The notes under the pieces are model-generated. The model worked only from the letters and a program-made list of their open reading frames with translations, was not told the DNA's origin and searched no databases. Position numbers and translations under genes: made by a program. Shown in pieces: positions 12,449 to 23,081 of a stretch of DNA of 64,000 nt. Within the stretch, counting starts at the first letter, position 1. The number at the start of each line of letters is the position of its first letter. The stretch spans positions 57,601,459-57,665,458 of the forward strand of contig OX328124.1 in assembly GCA_946811695.1 (NCBI GenBank), in the 5' to 3' direction. The stretch comes from Gonocerus acuteangulatus. Taxonomy: Eukaryota > Arthropoda > Insecta > Hemiptera > Coreidae.

Positions 12449-12645
12449 TATGGTACACGATATTTTTTGTTTGATTACCTGGCTCGTAAACAAACAGAGC
12501 AGACACGGGGAACAGGCGACATACAATTGACTATGCGAAAAACATGGGTTTTCTAGATTAATACCACAAACACTTAATGACTGCCCCTGGGATTTTTTTC
12601 TAGTCGAACTGAGTTCATAGGTCCAATAGCAACACAGTTGTAGGC
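12449..12645 (-). pseudogene. Helitron Pif1-like helicase C-terminus (remnant)
   Basis: Minus-strand translation gives KSQGQSLSVCGINL, then ENPCFSHSQLYVACS, which matches the last conserved helicase motifs of Helitron Pif1-like proteins (KSQGQ and QLYVALSR types). A one-base insertion and a short deletion shift the frame just after ACS. The tail resumes in another frame as SALFVYEPGNQTKNIVYHK and VLQ before a stop, the usual C-terminal end of the family. It cannot be functional. Confidence 0.8.
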
Positions 12646-12652
12646 TCTGTAA

Positions 12653-12859
12653 TCAATTGACAGCAGCTCGATTCAAACTTGCACCATTATTAGTCGAATG
12701 TCGCGCTTCACGGGTCTGTCTTAACCTAATTCTTTCACGTTCCTGGGCAGTACGATTAGATTGATAATTAATCTGATTCGTTGCATTTCGGGTTCTTCTG
12801 CCTAACGTTGTCCGCCGCCTTATAGGAGGCATATTTAGTAAGTCACAAACACACAACAC
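12653..12859 (-). pseudogene. Helitron protein N-terminus joined to deleted remainder
   Basis: An open frame of 68 codons with an Arg-rich start: MPPIRRRTTLGRRTRNATNQ, followed by an Arg/Glu-rich helical stretch (RTAQERERIRLRQTREARH). This resembles, from memory of the family, the basic N-termini of arthropod Helitron Rep/helicase proteins. The frame then runs into non-homologous codons and stops, because the internal part is deleted and the helicase tail follows within about 60 bp. The Met at residue 10 is the more likely original start. Confidence 0.6.
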
Positions 12860-14267
12860 TTATGTAATTTTATATAAATTTGTGGTTTTTAGATTTAGTA
12901 ATATTATAGATGCACAGCAAAGATGCGTTTACATTTTAAGTGACATTTTACCACAGACAATTTACATTTTACCACAGACAATTTACATATTACCATAGAC
13001 AATTTGTTTTTGAGTAATGTTACCATCTTATAAATATTGACATTAATATTTATACGATACTAACGTCTCTCAATTGTTTTGCCTTGCAAGAACCCCTCCA
13101 CTAACACTTAAACTTTATGGTATGTTATTAAAGTTCAAATTGACCTTTAAGTATTATTACGAATTATTTGTATGGGAATATAAAAAAGTGGGTTCTTTTT
13201 TACTTCATTAACGCAAATATAAATTTATTTAAATTGCATTATTAACGTGTGATTCTATTGTCACCTAGTGATTACATATTCTTATTTATTTAAATGTTTT
13301 TGCTTATACACAAATAACCTAATACGTTAACTTTTAAATATATTATCATTAAGAACATACGTTTTTATTTAAAAATTAATTTGCGTTAACGAAGTAAAAA
13401 GGACCCGAAAAGTGTTGTTTTTAGACTTTTTCAGGCAATTTTTTTAATTTTTCTCTCTGTAAGAACCATCCTCATGGTTCAAGGAATATTACAAAAAAAG
13501 AATTAGCGAAATCGGTTCAGTTGTTCTCGAGATTTTCGCTTAGCAACACATTTAGCGATTCGTTTTTATATAATGGATACGCAAATAACCTAATACGTTA
13601 TTTGACTGTTAAAACTATTATAATAATAGTTAACTGTTAAAAATATTATAATTGAAAACATGTTTTTATTGAAAATGAATTTGCGTTAACGATGTAAATA
13701 ATACCCGAAAAATGTCGTTTTTAGACTTTTTCATGCAATTTTTTAAATTTTTCTCGCCGTAAGAACCATCCTCGTACTTCAAGGATATTACTAAAAAAAG
13801 AATTAGCGAAATCGGTTCAGTTGTTCTCGAGATTTGCGCTTACTAACACATTTCGCGATTCACTTTTATATAATAGATAAGCAACAAAAACGATCGTGCA
13901 AATGATATGTAAACGATCATAAACTTGTTTGCCATACATGTTCGTGCATTTTTTTCGCACCTACTCAGGAGCACTTATTATTGAGAAATCCTCCCGTCCC
14001 TTGAACCCTCTACGTAGGCAGGCGTAATACGCAAAATCTCGTTTTTCAGATTCGCAACTTTGCTTTTGCTTTGTGGGGGATACGGCTTGTCACAAATTGT
14101 TACAACCCTAACCCCTTTAGAATAGCCTTTAATTCCTTAAATATTTTATCGAATAATACCATTTTTTAATATATTACTTCGTCAATGGGTTAAATATATT
14201 CGTTCTCTAGTTTGCTCCAATTTGCATATTCGATAGTTTGACATAGTGAGGACGATATATACATAAT

Positions 14268-15061
14268 CCAGGCAACGAATGCTCAAATAGAGCTATAGAA
14301 GCAAATGCAACGAGCACAATTTTTGACTTCATGACATTGTTTGGACTAGTTACTAGGTGAACATAACAAAAATCCCCGCCCGTAGCTTTTAAGGTTTTCT
14401 ACAAGTTCTGCTCAATCAAGATTTTTGACATGTATTTAGTTTTCGAAATATCTGCTCTTGAAAGTCTGTAATTATGGGGGGGGGGGGGGGAATAGATATC
14501 AAGAAAACCTTGATTGAGTAGAACTTGTAGAACATTTAATCAGCATTCATTTGTTATTGAATGGTCATGCCGCTAGGACACATTGTTTCTGTGTCCCCCG
14601 AAACCCGAAAAATGAGACCTCTTAACTGGGCCAAAAAAAATACAAAGTCAAATGTTATGTTCTAAACATTTCTATCTATAACTATTCGTTGCCTGGGTTG
14701 TATACTCATTTTTCCATTTGACCATTCTATAACAAATGAAAGCTGAATAAATTTTCTACAAGTTCTACTCAAGGTTTTCTACTCAATTTTTAGTTTTCGA
14801 AATATTTTTTCCCCAAAATGACAGACTTTCAAGAGCAGATATCTCGAAAACTAAAGATATCTCAAAAATCTTGATTGAGTAGAACTTTTAGAATATTTAA
14901 TCGGCATTCGTTTGTTATAGAATTGTCATGTCGCGGGGACTAATGGTTTCTTAGATATAAGTGAAACCCCGAAATATGGGACCTCCTAACTAGCCCAAAC
15001 AAGGATGCAATATAAAAAATTGTGTTCTAAACATGTTTATCTATAAATGTTCGTTGCCTGG
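14268..15061. mobile_element. Small foldback element and adjoining partial copy
   Basis: CCAGGCAACGAAT at 14268-14280 is mirrored by ATTCGTTGCCTGG at 14684-14696. Between them, the segment with CAAGTTCTGCTCAATCAAG and TTTTCGAAATATCTGCTC reappears in inverted orientation. A further inverted portion runs on to a third terminus (TTCGTTGCCTGG) ending at 15061. A 15-base G run sits at the centre of the first fold. Non-coding and probably a MITE-like family, with a relative at 10030-10420. Confidence 0.65.
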
Positions 15062-15079
15062 ACTGCATACTCATTTTTT

Positions 15080-15640
15080 AAAAAAGTATAAGTAAATAAA
15101 TACATTGCGAGATCGTTGATATATTATATGCTGCTCAAGATATTCTTATAAGTTGAGATGTTATGCAGGTCTTAGTGGCTTAGTAGCCATTGATATTCTT
15201 GAGAGCTAAGGATGATTGTCGAATGGAGACGCTAGGAGTGCATAGAGACGCACTGTTTACCAGATGTAAACTGCTTTGATAAACGAGCGGAGATGCAGTA
15301 AGAGTCGGTATCGGCTGACACGCCGCCTGACAGATGGAGCCCACCGGCCAGTCCCTAATGAAGTCCTTATTCTTACGTAAGGCTCAAGAGATAGATGGCC
15401 CTTGATTCTCCAAAGTACAATACCAACTGCACCAAGTAGATGCTACATAACTTTGATTAATATATCATTCCTTACGAGCTAAGGTCCTGGCAGCGTACAG
15501 CTGAATTCTCACAAGTAGACAGCCATTAATATATACACAATTACGCAAGGCTAATCCAGCTAATTATACAGGTCTGAATAATAAATGTACAGTGGTCTTT
15601 GATGGTCATTCAAAATTTCAAAAAGGTTATTTTTACATAA
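15080..15640. other. Unassigned sequence, GC-richer than surroundings
   Basis: 15230-15420 is less AT-rich (GCTGACACGCCGCCTGACAG) and looks like an old element body, but I cannot assign it. There is no long frame on either strand. Confidence 0.35.
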
Positions 15641-15656
15641 TACTGGTTATTGCCCG

Positions 15657-15897
15657 GCTAGTCATATTGTGGGAGGTGATAGAGGACCTTTAGGGTAACA
15701 AAAAATGTTTTATGACGATTTTCCGAATTCTCACATATAAGGGAGGAATCGTCGCTTTATTGTTTTATCGGGACAAACGTGATTTTTGAAGAATAATCGT
15801 TGTAGCTCCAGCCCAGGTGGTTCTACTAGAAAGGAAGTGAAACCAATCGAAATCTGAGTAAATTTACTATAAGACTAGTTGATAGTAAACATAAAAA
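15657..15897 (+). mobile_element. Left part of a second copy of the 7-kb foldback family
   Basis: It matches 7088-7335 (TAGTCATATTGTG, ATAGAGGACCTTTAGGG, CAGCCCAGGTGGTTCTACT and so on) but lacks the terminal CAGGGTGTCCCG. It is cut at AGTAAACATAAAA by the HINE element and resumes at 19067. Confidence 0.85.
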
Positions 15898-16193
15898 GTC
15901 CGACTCGCAGGAACTGCAGCATCTTAGCGCGGTTCCGTTCATGTCCCTAGTGCCATTTGATAAGCTTAGAAAATAAATAAACTTATTTTTTTTTTTTTTT
16001 ATATATCTCGTGAAAATTGTCAAAATCCTCTCGAACATCTCGAATAAAAGTGATATTAAGGCGTCAGGGACACCGACAGTAGCTAACTTTTACACAGAAG
16101 CAGAAATTACAGAATCTGGCTCTCATTCTAAAGCAATGCTCTATAAATCAATACAAAATATGCCTAATAAAGCCTTTCTAGAGGATACAGAAG

Positions 16194-16454
16194 CATGGGC
16201 GTATATGAGGGGGGGGGGGGCTGAGGGGGCTGCAGCCCCTCCCGAAATTTTGAATTGATGATAAAAACTTCTCGTAAAACCCTTAAAAATAAATTAAATA
16301 AGATCACTTAGTTCATAAGACATATTTTATTTTACGTGTAATAGCGTTTTAGTTGCCTAAAACTATTCCAAGCTCTAAATATTTAGTATTCCATACCCTG
16401 GAAATGGTCTCAGCCCCCCCCCCCCCCCCGAAATTGTTTTTATATACGTCCAAG
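16194..16454 (+). mobile_element. hAT-like MITE with perfect 8-bp target duplication
   Basis: The terminal CATGGGCGTATA faces TATACGTCCAAG (two mismatches to a perfect inverted repeat). The element is flanked on both sides by TACAGAAG (16186-16193 and 16455-16462), the 8-bp duplication typical of hAT transposition. It is 261 bp, non-coding, with internal G and C runs that form secondary inverted repeats (GGGGGGCTGAGGGGGCTGCAG). It sits inside the HINE element, so it inserted later. A second copy is at 27545-27778. Confidence 0.9.
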
Positions 16455-16489
16455 TACAGAAGGATCAAGAAGAAGTACACAAGATTGAG

Positions 16490-17260
16490 TAGAATACCCT
16501 GCCTAATATAGCCTATATAGAATAACATGCCGAATAAAACCTATCTAGTAAATACACAAGGACAAATAAAAGTCTTGACGAATAACAAGTCAAGAAAAAA
16601 AAAACTTTATTTAACAAAATAAAACAAAGTTTAGTTGCCCAACTACAATAGAATAATATACCTAATTAAGTCTATGGAGTAGACTCAAATGGACCAAAAA
16701 CAAGTCTTGTGAAATATTGTTTTTTTTTCTAATTAAATACTTTTTATCAATATTTAGTATATAACCTTTGTTGAAAACTATTGATTGCTAATTGATGAAT
16801 CGGTTTACAACTAAGTAGTCTTTATGAATATTTAGTATATAACCTTATGTTTGGATCTGAGTTTTTGGGGTGCTCTCGGCCTAGGCTTTGTATTTGTGTC
16901 GGCAGATTCCTGGGGTATATTTACAGCTCTTGAGGATTAACTCTTAGCAGGTAAATTTCCTGCGGCCCTCTTGTTTCTAAGGGCATTGAACCGCCATATT
17001 CACTCATAGTATCTAACCGTTGTGAAGTTTATTTTTTGGATTTAGGACTTAATATACAAATGTAGACTAAATCATAGCAAGAAGTAATCCTCCGTCGTCG
17101 GTTCTTAACTATGTAGACTCGCTAATGTTATCCAATCTTAGACACATCGTATTTAAAATCCACAGCAAAAACACGACATTTCATCAGAATCCCCTGCTAA
17201 ATAAAACATATATAGAATAATATGCCAAATAAAGCCTATCTAGTGGATAAAAATAGAGGA
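16490..17260 (+). repeat. Degenerate short repeats inside the 3.17-kb HINE
   Basis: Units resembling TATGCCTAATAAAGCCTATC then TAGTGGATA recur near 16155, 16500, 16528, 16655 and 17215, with variable spacing and heavy divergence. Also AATATTTAGTATATAACCTT occurs twice (near 16750 and 16829). No function is suggested. Confidence 0.6.
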
Positions 17261-17602
17261 AAAAAGCCGTTCGTGGTGGTAGAAAATCTTAAAAGTATTT
17301 TGCTCAGAAATCTCCGAAATATTGTCACTAATTTTACGTATCCTGTTTTATAGCCAAATAGATTTATATTCTATAATCAAAAAGAAGAACCTACTAACAA
17401 TAAAAAACTATGGGTAACAGATGAAAATAGGGAATACCAAGAATAATTCTAAAGAACGAAATCAACACCAGTACTGTAATCAAGATATTCATACGGCATC
17501 TTCGAATTCTAACAAACAAAATATTGATTCTAATTATACGTATCCTGTTTTATTGACAAATACATTTGACTACTATAAGCAATTAAAAACACTAGGGAAT
17601 AT

Positions 17603-17674
17603 GTCAAAGAACTCGGAGTAGGAGCCTCGACAGTTTCAAGACATTTGAAGGAAATCGACAAATCCAAAACTGAC
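17603..17674 (+). pseudogene. Mariner/Tc1-type helix-turn-helix fragment
   Basis: In one frame the translation is VKELGVGASTVSRHLKEIDK, which matches the DNA-binding helix-turn-helix of mariner transposases (pattern LGVSxSTVSRHLK). Nothing else of a transposase is recognisable in the flanks, so this is a captured or residual scrap inside the HINE element. Confidence 0.65.
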
Positions 17675-17792
17675 ATTTCATACGGTACAGCCTGATATAT
17701 TTTTAACAATGAATTGTTTTTCTTATTTTAATTAATCTGTTTTATTGTCAAATACATTATCCAACTTTAAGCAATTAAAAAATAACAAGGAA

Positions 17793-18500
17793 TAAAAACA
17801 AACAAAAAGAACCGTTCGAATAAACGAAATCAATTACTTCAAAGTTTAAGCACTTATTTCTCCGATTGACATAGCCTAATCAAAAATTGTTTTAGAATCT
17901 TTTTTGTAGAACATTTAGTAAGCTTTCGCATGGTAACCCTCCGTTTACCAATATTCCTAACCGTCTTCGAGATATTAGGGAATGTATACGAAGTTCCCAA
18001 AACATTTCATGTGTGTTAATAAAATATTTTATTCTAATCCTTCCTTAGCTCCAAACGTAACCAAAATTTTAACATATTAGTGTTGATGAAATTCAAACAT
18101 GCAGAAAATGTTTCAACTGAATCCCATAATTTTAAGTATCAAAATCAAAGACAAAAAGAACAGTTCGAATAAGCGAAATCAATTACTTTAAAGTTTTAAG
18201 CACTTATTTCTCCGATTGACATCGCCTAATCAAAACTTTCATTAGAACCTTTTTTGTAGAGCATTTAGTAAGCTTTCTAATGGTATTCTTCCGTTTCCTA
18301 AATTCTCAGCCTTTTTCGAGATATTAAGGAAAGTATACAAGGTTACCAAAACTTTTTTATGTCTGTTAATAAAATATTTTATTCTAACCCTTCCTTAACT
18401 CCAAACGCAACCAATATTTCAACATATTAGTTTTAATGAAAGTAGAACATGCAGTAAATGTTTCAACTGAATCCCATGATTCTAAGTACCCAAACCGAAA
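17793..18500 (+). repeat. Tandem duplication (~356 bp) in the HINE body
   Basis: The block starting ACAAAAAGAACCGTTCGAAT at about 17797 recurs as ACAAAAAGAACAGTTCGAAT at about 18152 and is followed in both cases by AATCAATTACTT, TTTCTCCGATTGACAT, TTTAGTAAGCTTTC and AACATATTAGT. The HINE copy at 30176 has only one unit, so the duplication is specific to this copy. Confidence 0.85.
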
Positions 18501-18795
18501 ACGGCATTCAAAAATTATTTTTTCAGTTTTCTCGAAAACGGTTAAAGCTATCGCCTTGAAAATGGTTCCATTCGTTTTCCTAGCCCAAGAGGCCTATAAA
18601 AAGAGTACTTACAAGCTTATGAACTCAAAAACGTAAGCGTTACGATTTTTTTTGCGCGAATTTCGCCCCAAACGCCATCTTCCAGTGGTCGGATTTTGCT
18701 GGTTAACGAACTTGACCTTTCAAATTGGACGACAGATTTTTGTACCAAATTTCATCAAAATCGGACCATCAGGGAAGCCAGAAATGAGCGAACAG

Positions 18796-18932
<137 letters not shown>

Positions 18933-19066
18933 AATTTGAACCACCGTTATTTTCGGTCTCTAGGGGTTCTGAAACGCGAAATTTTCTTGTCGGCACTTCC
19001 GGATTGTTTCATTGTATCAACCTTATAAGCGGGGTTCCTCCCTATGGGGGAGGGAGGAACCGCGCT

Positions 19067-19625
19067 AAAATGAATGAATGTAAGTATGTCTATCTTACCA
19101 AAAGAATTTCCTGACATTTTCTTGGCTTTTCTTACCAGCGTTACTCCTCAATGGGCAGGATCTGAGATTTCCGGGTTTTAGAATAACTTCCTCATTTAAC
19201 AAGCTTTCCATTCATGTATCACAACCCTGCGTTATTGAAGTATGTGAACGATTAAAGAACAAAAGTTAAAAAAAAAAAAAATCATGGATCTCTGAAAAGA
19301 AAATTATATTTTGTTCTTCAGTTTATTCAAAGAGCATAAAAAAATATTTGTTTTTATAAATATTTACTTAAATATTAAGTCAATATTTACATAAAACAAT
19401 AAAAAGAATTACTTCCACGAACATAAAAAAATAATCCTAAAACAGTAAATAAATAAAATACACATTTATTCTGAATTTATTAATTACAGTACCTAATACT
19501 GGGTCTAGGAGGTGGCCTTTAATGAACCCCGACCACTCATTAACCTCAAAAACTATTATTTTTACCTAGATAACGCATTTGAACACATTTTTACTGGACT
19601 ATCGACATGTTATTTATTAGGGATG
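19067..19625 (+). mobile_element. Continuation of the second foldback copy after the HINE
   Basis: It matches 7336-7885, from TGAATGAATG through TTACTCCTCAATGGGCAGGA to TTTTTACCTAGATAACGCAT and the start of the loop (TTATTTATTAGGGATGA). The second arm is missing; an I/Jockey-type 3' fragment follows directly, so the copy is truncated near its centre. Confidence 0.85.
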
Positions 19626-19639
19626 ACAAAAAGCTGAAT

Positions 19640-20080
19640 TAAATATATAATACAACGAATGCTTGGTCAAATGAACCCTTTTCTCGACGAGATAATGTTA
19701 TATATAGCAGGCTTCAAATTGGAACATCATTCGTACTTACTAGAACAAAAGGACAAAGTAACTTGTTAATACTGCAATGAGTCAAACCATTAAACACATA
19801 CTTACGAACTTCAGATAACTCATTAACTTAAATATGCTCCCCGACCTACTTACAGATGGTAGCCCACACATCGATACACTACTCAAACATTTGAAAAGCA
19901 AACATTTATACTCCATTTAATTTCATATTTTAAATTCAATAAATATTTTATTTATATTGTTCATTTTTTACATTTCTTCTTTTTCGGGTTTTTATATCTT
20001 GAAGTTCGTATTTTATTCATTTACCTTTTTTGGCCATACAAACAGATGAGAAATGAGTTTGTGGCCAAATATACTTCTTT
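19640..20080 (+). pseudogene. 3' end of an I/Jockey-type non-LTR retrotransposon
   Basis: Frameshifted translation shows the end of an ORF2 protein: FSRRDNVIYSRLQIGTS, a degraded cysteine segment near TACTGCAATGAGTC, then LPDLLTDGSPHID and LLKHLKSKHLYSI. This is the C-terminal part after the RNase H of I/Jockey-type proteins. The 3' UTR (TTTGGCCATACAAACAGATG) is shared with 23540-23710. Dead copy. Confidence 0.7.
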
Positions 20081-20534
20081 TGAGATAGATTTTTTAACTT
20101 ACAGGCTCTTTTAATTTCAACAGCTGATGATGAACTATTTAATTAATTTAAGTTTTTTCGTGGCCCTTGCAGCAGATGGTTCGCCTCCCTTTGTTTCGAA
20201 TGTAGGACTTGTAGTATAAGACCTCCTTAATTGGCTTGAGTTGATGTGAAACCGGTCTAGCAGTTTTAATGAAGTGACTAATTTGTTAAATCGTTGTCAT
20301 TGACTGACGTTCTGCCTATGTTGAACACAATCCGTCTCTAAGGATTAACATTATATTCAGAAAAGCCTGAAATATTTCAATCTATAATATATCAGAATAT
20401 TTCATAATGTATTATAGGTGAAATACCTTATAAGGATATGGCTCTCTTGTCAGACCTCTATTAAATTCGCTTGTTCACTGCGATGCACAAAAGCATAGTA
20501 ACTTTTTATAACTTAACTTTATACTTTAGTAACT

Positions 20535-20682
20535 TTTTTTTATAATGCTTAACCACATCTAAGATATTAGCGGTTACCACCAGGGAATTTTTCCTTTGCT
20601 GAAAGTTAGTCCACCTGCTACAAGACTTTGCCCCGCAACCACATGTTGAGAATATCGCAAGACCCTCAATGACCGGGAGACC
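20535..20682 (-). repeat. Degenerate tRNA-type SINE
   Basis: Read on the minus strand it starts GGGTCTCCCGGTCATTG and carries CTGGTGGTAACCGCTAATAT and an A-rich end (T-rich at 20530-20541). The GGTAACC...GCTAAT tail is shared with other SINEs here. The promoter boxes are eroded. Confidence 0.5.
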
Positions 20683-21440
20683 CTACTGGATCAATTCACG
20701 TCAAATCGCCCAATTTTAACATATGTCCGTGCCGTCATATGTCAGATATTTTTCAACAATTTTTCATGAATAGAGATGCATGAGATAATCTCAAATTAAT
20801 TTTTCCAGATTTTTTTATCAAAAATTGAACCAGGGGGAATTTTTTGAAATTCTTGTTTTTTGCTCCTTAAAACTTTAAATTTACATTTTGCGAAGTTGAC
20901 ATTTTAAGTGAACTTTTTCCTAAGAAAAACATTTTGTTTTTCATAACCGCCAAAAACACAATTTTTATTTTTTGAACATAACTAGTACATTGTTGGATCT
21001 TTCTAGAAAAAAATTATGATGCATGTGGTAATTGTGATTTCTGAGGTATGACTTACTGAACCTACCTATTGAAAAAGTATAAAAAATAACTTTGCGCGAT
21101 TAGTGGCATGACACTATTGCCTATAGTAGTACTATTATAGCTTATTTTGATAGAGAAAAGCACTAGCTTTAATTTGATACCAAGAACAGCCGGAATTGTT
21201 GAAAAAAAAGTAAAACACAAATGTTTTTCAAAACTGTTATCAGAAAGGCAGTTACCAAAATCATGCAAAAAACATGAATTTCAAAAAATTCCCCCTGGTT
21301 CAATTTTTGATAAAAAAAATCAGAAAAAATGAATTTGAGATTATCTCATACATCTCTATTCATGAAAAAATTTTGAAAAATATCTGAGACATGACGGCAC
21401 ATAGCACTGGTCGATTTTTCATGAAATGACCCTATTCCGA
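20682..21440. mobile_element. DNA element with ~140-bp terminal inverted repeats
   Basis: The left end GGATCAATTCACGTCAAATC pairs with the complement of GATTTTTCATGAAATGACCC at the right end. The repeats extend inward with GTGCCGTCAT, AGATATTTTTC, CATGAATAGAGATG, GAGATAATCTCAAAT, ATCAAAAATTGAACCAGGG and GGAATTTTTTGAAATTC. The inner 400 bp has no coding potential. The target duplication is not clear, so the superfamily is unassigned. Confidence 0.75.
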
Positions 21441-21715
21441 TTTTGATGAAATTTCATTAAAATATTACTTTGTCTTTAGTCCAACAAAATCTCAAACAGA
21501 CTGAGTAATACCAAAATTAATAATTGTTAAAGTCAGTTATAAGCAGTTGTACTAATAGAAACCAAAGGAATGTCCTCATGAAACCAAAGAAAACGTATTT
21601 CTTAGCGATTTGGAAGATTCAATAGTACATCACTTCAACAACAAAATTTATTTTTTTATTTATTTATTTTAATTATCCTGCATCTACCCCATTGGGTCAT
21701 TGGCAGCTCGGTCTT

Positions 21716-22173
21716 CTATATCTGAGTATGTCCGTTGAAATCACCAACGAACACTACTGGCTTCGGAAGTTGATTCACTATCTGTTGTAAGTCGTTGGAA
21801 GAGAAATCTTGGGTTGGGGCTATATAAATGTTACATATCGAGATTGGGTCTGGGATGCGTATTTGAAGAGCGATTGCCTCCAGATGTGTTTTAAGTTGTA
21901 CTTCTTGTGCTACGATGGTGTTTTTAATTAAAACATCGAAACCTCCCCAGGTCGACGAAGCTTTGGCTCGACCTCTTCGAAATATTTGCAGCTCTTTAAG
22001 GTTTGTTATCATGGAAGGTTGTAGATTAGTTTCTTCTAAACATAACACATGGGGTTGTTTGTCATTTTAAATACTAATAAATGACAAACAACCCCAATTT
22101 TTAGGTACTCGTAGTGTCTATAGAAGCCGTTGCAGCTCCACTGGAGAATATGTAATTTTGGATTGTTTGGCAT
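21716..22173 (-). pseudogene. AP-like endonuclease domain of a non-LTR ORF2
   Basis: The protein starts MPNNPKLHILQWSCNGFYRH (family start: LQWNCNGF). After a frameshift at a small inverted repeat (GGGGTTGTTTGTC/GACAAACAACCCC) it continues LCLEETNLQP (catalytic Glu of the EN domain), GRAKASSTWGGFDVLIKN, LEAIALQI, ICNIYIAPTQDF and PVVFVGDFNGH (GDFN motif with catalytic Asp and Asn). Order and spacing match the endonucleases of I/Jockey-type elements. The open part is 110 codons, the whole domain about 150; no reverse transcriptase follows. Confidence 0.85.
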
Positions 22174-22259
22174 GATGGCTTAAATAATAACCTAAATATT
22201 TGTTAAATAAGATTTGTTAAAAAAATAATTAAATTAAACATATGTTGATTAAATCTTAA

Positions 22260-22976
22260 CTATTGGTCGTTCCCCCGAGTATGTTTTCGATCAGAAGAAC
22301 TAGTCTCTGGTGTAGAGGAATTTCGAATATCCTTCAATACACCTAGTGATTTAAGTAGCTTGGTTATTCGGATTTTCGCAGACCTATTCTTACGAATGTT
22401 TCTGCGGGTATCAAGGAGCATTTGGACAATTCCATCTATATCTGAGGTGAATTCTGAAATAATCTCTTGTACGTTTTTCTCCTGAAGTGTTATCTGCAGA
22501 ATAGATTCGAGTTGAGAGAATGTTATTGGATATTTTGATTTATTCTCCTCTATGAAAGGCTGCACTTCTTCAAGACTGAATGTTCGGGAAGGCGTAGAGT
22601 GCTCTCATCTCTTATCCAGATTATTTAAGTTCATTTGGATTGGTGGTTCAGAGTGTCCAGGAGAGCTTTTCGTTTCCTCTTTCTATAGAATTTCTCCCGC
22701 GTTATCCAATTTTTGGATTATTATATTTAATTGAGATACTTGGTGATGTGATTTAGGTTCTGGAGTACAGCTCGTATGTGTGTGTTACGTAGTATCCAGC
22801 ACATCAATTTTATCTGCCGCCGTAAGTGTCTGTTCTATTACATTATCAGCGATATTGTGGATTAAAGACTGCTCAGTTAAATTTAGAATATTGCGATTTT
22901 CTTTTATAGAAGGCTGTAAATTGCATGGGACACTTTTGTTTAGAAGTGAGGAGGTAATAGTTAGCCTGTTAGACAA
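22260..22976 (-). pseudogene. Probable ORF1 of the same non-LTR element, broken
   Basis: Two minus-strand frames, 22785-22976 (63 codons) and 22260-22565 (101 codons), lie upstream of the ORF2 start in the position of ORF1. The second contains QLESILQITLQEKNVQEIIS and ends 86 bp before ORF2. No zinc knuckle was seen. The assignment rests on position rather than on homology. Confidence 0.4.
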
Positions 22977-23081
22977 CTCAGAATTTGAATTCGATGGGAA
23001 ATTAATACCTTGATTAGAGATAGTATCATTAGGTTTATTTCTAGTGTATACTTATAATTTGGTTTAAAGCAGAAACAAAAT

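Larger units (their letters stand above)
12134..13877 (-). mobile_element. Internally deleted Helitron
   Basis: On the minus strand the left end reads A then TCTATTATATAAAAGTGAATC and the right end reads GAAGTTCGCCGGGGCTAG followed by T, the canonical Helitron TC...CTRR with insertion between A and T. The 1,744-bp element holds an N-terminal protein piece and a C-terminal helicase piece (separate entries), with the Rep nuclease and most of the helicase lost. The 5' terminal region occurs twice in tandem (near 13311-13581 and 13582-13877). A sister copy is at 51191-51858. Confidence 0.85.
21655..23040 (-). mobile_element. I/Jockey-type non-LTR element, 5' part joined to its 3' tail
   Basis: On the minus strand it has an ORF1 region (about 23010-22260), an ORF2 start near 22173, an endonuclease domain to 21716, and then, directly after the endonuclease, TGACCCAATGGGGTAGATGC and an A-rich AAATAAATAAATAAAAAAAT tail (21648-21670). 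Reverse transcriptase and RNase H are absent, so the copy carries a large internal deletion. Its 5' side abuts the plus-strand 3' fragment at 23041. Confidence 0.7.
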
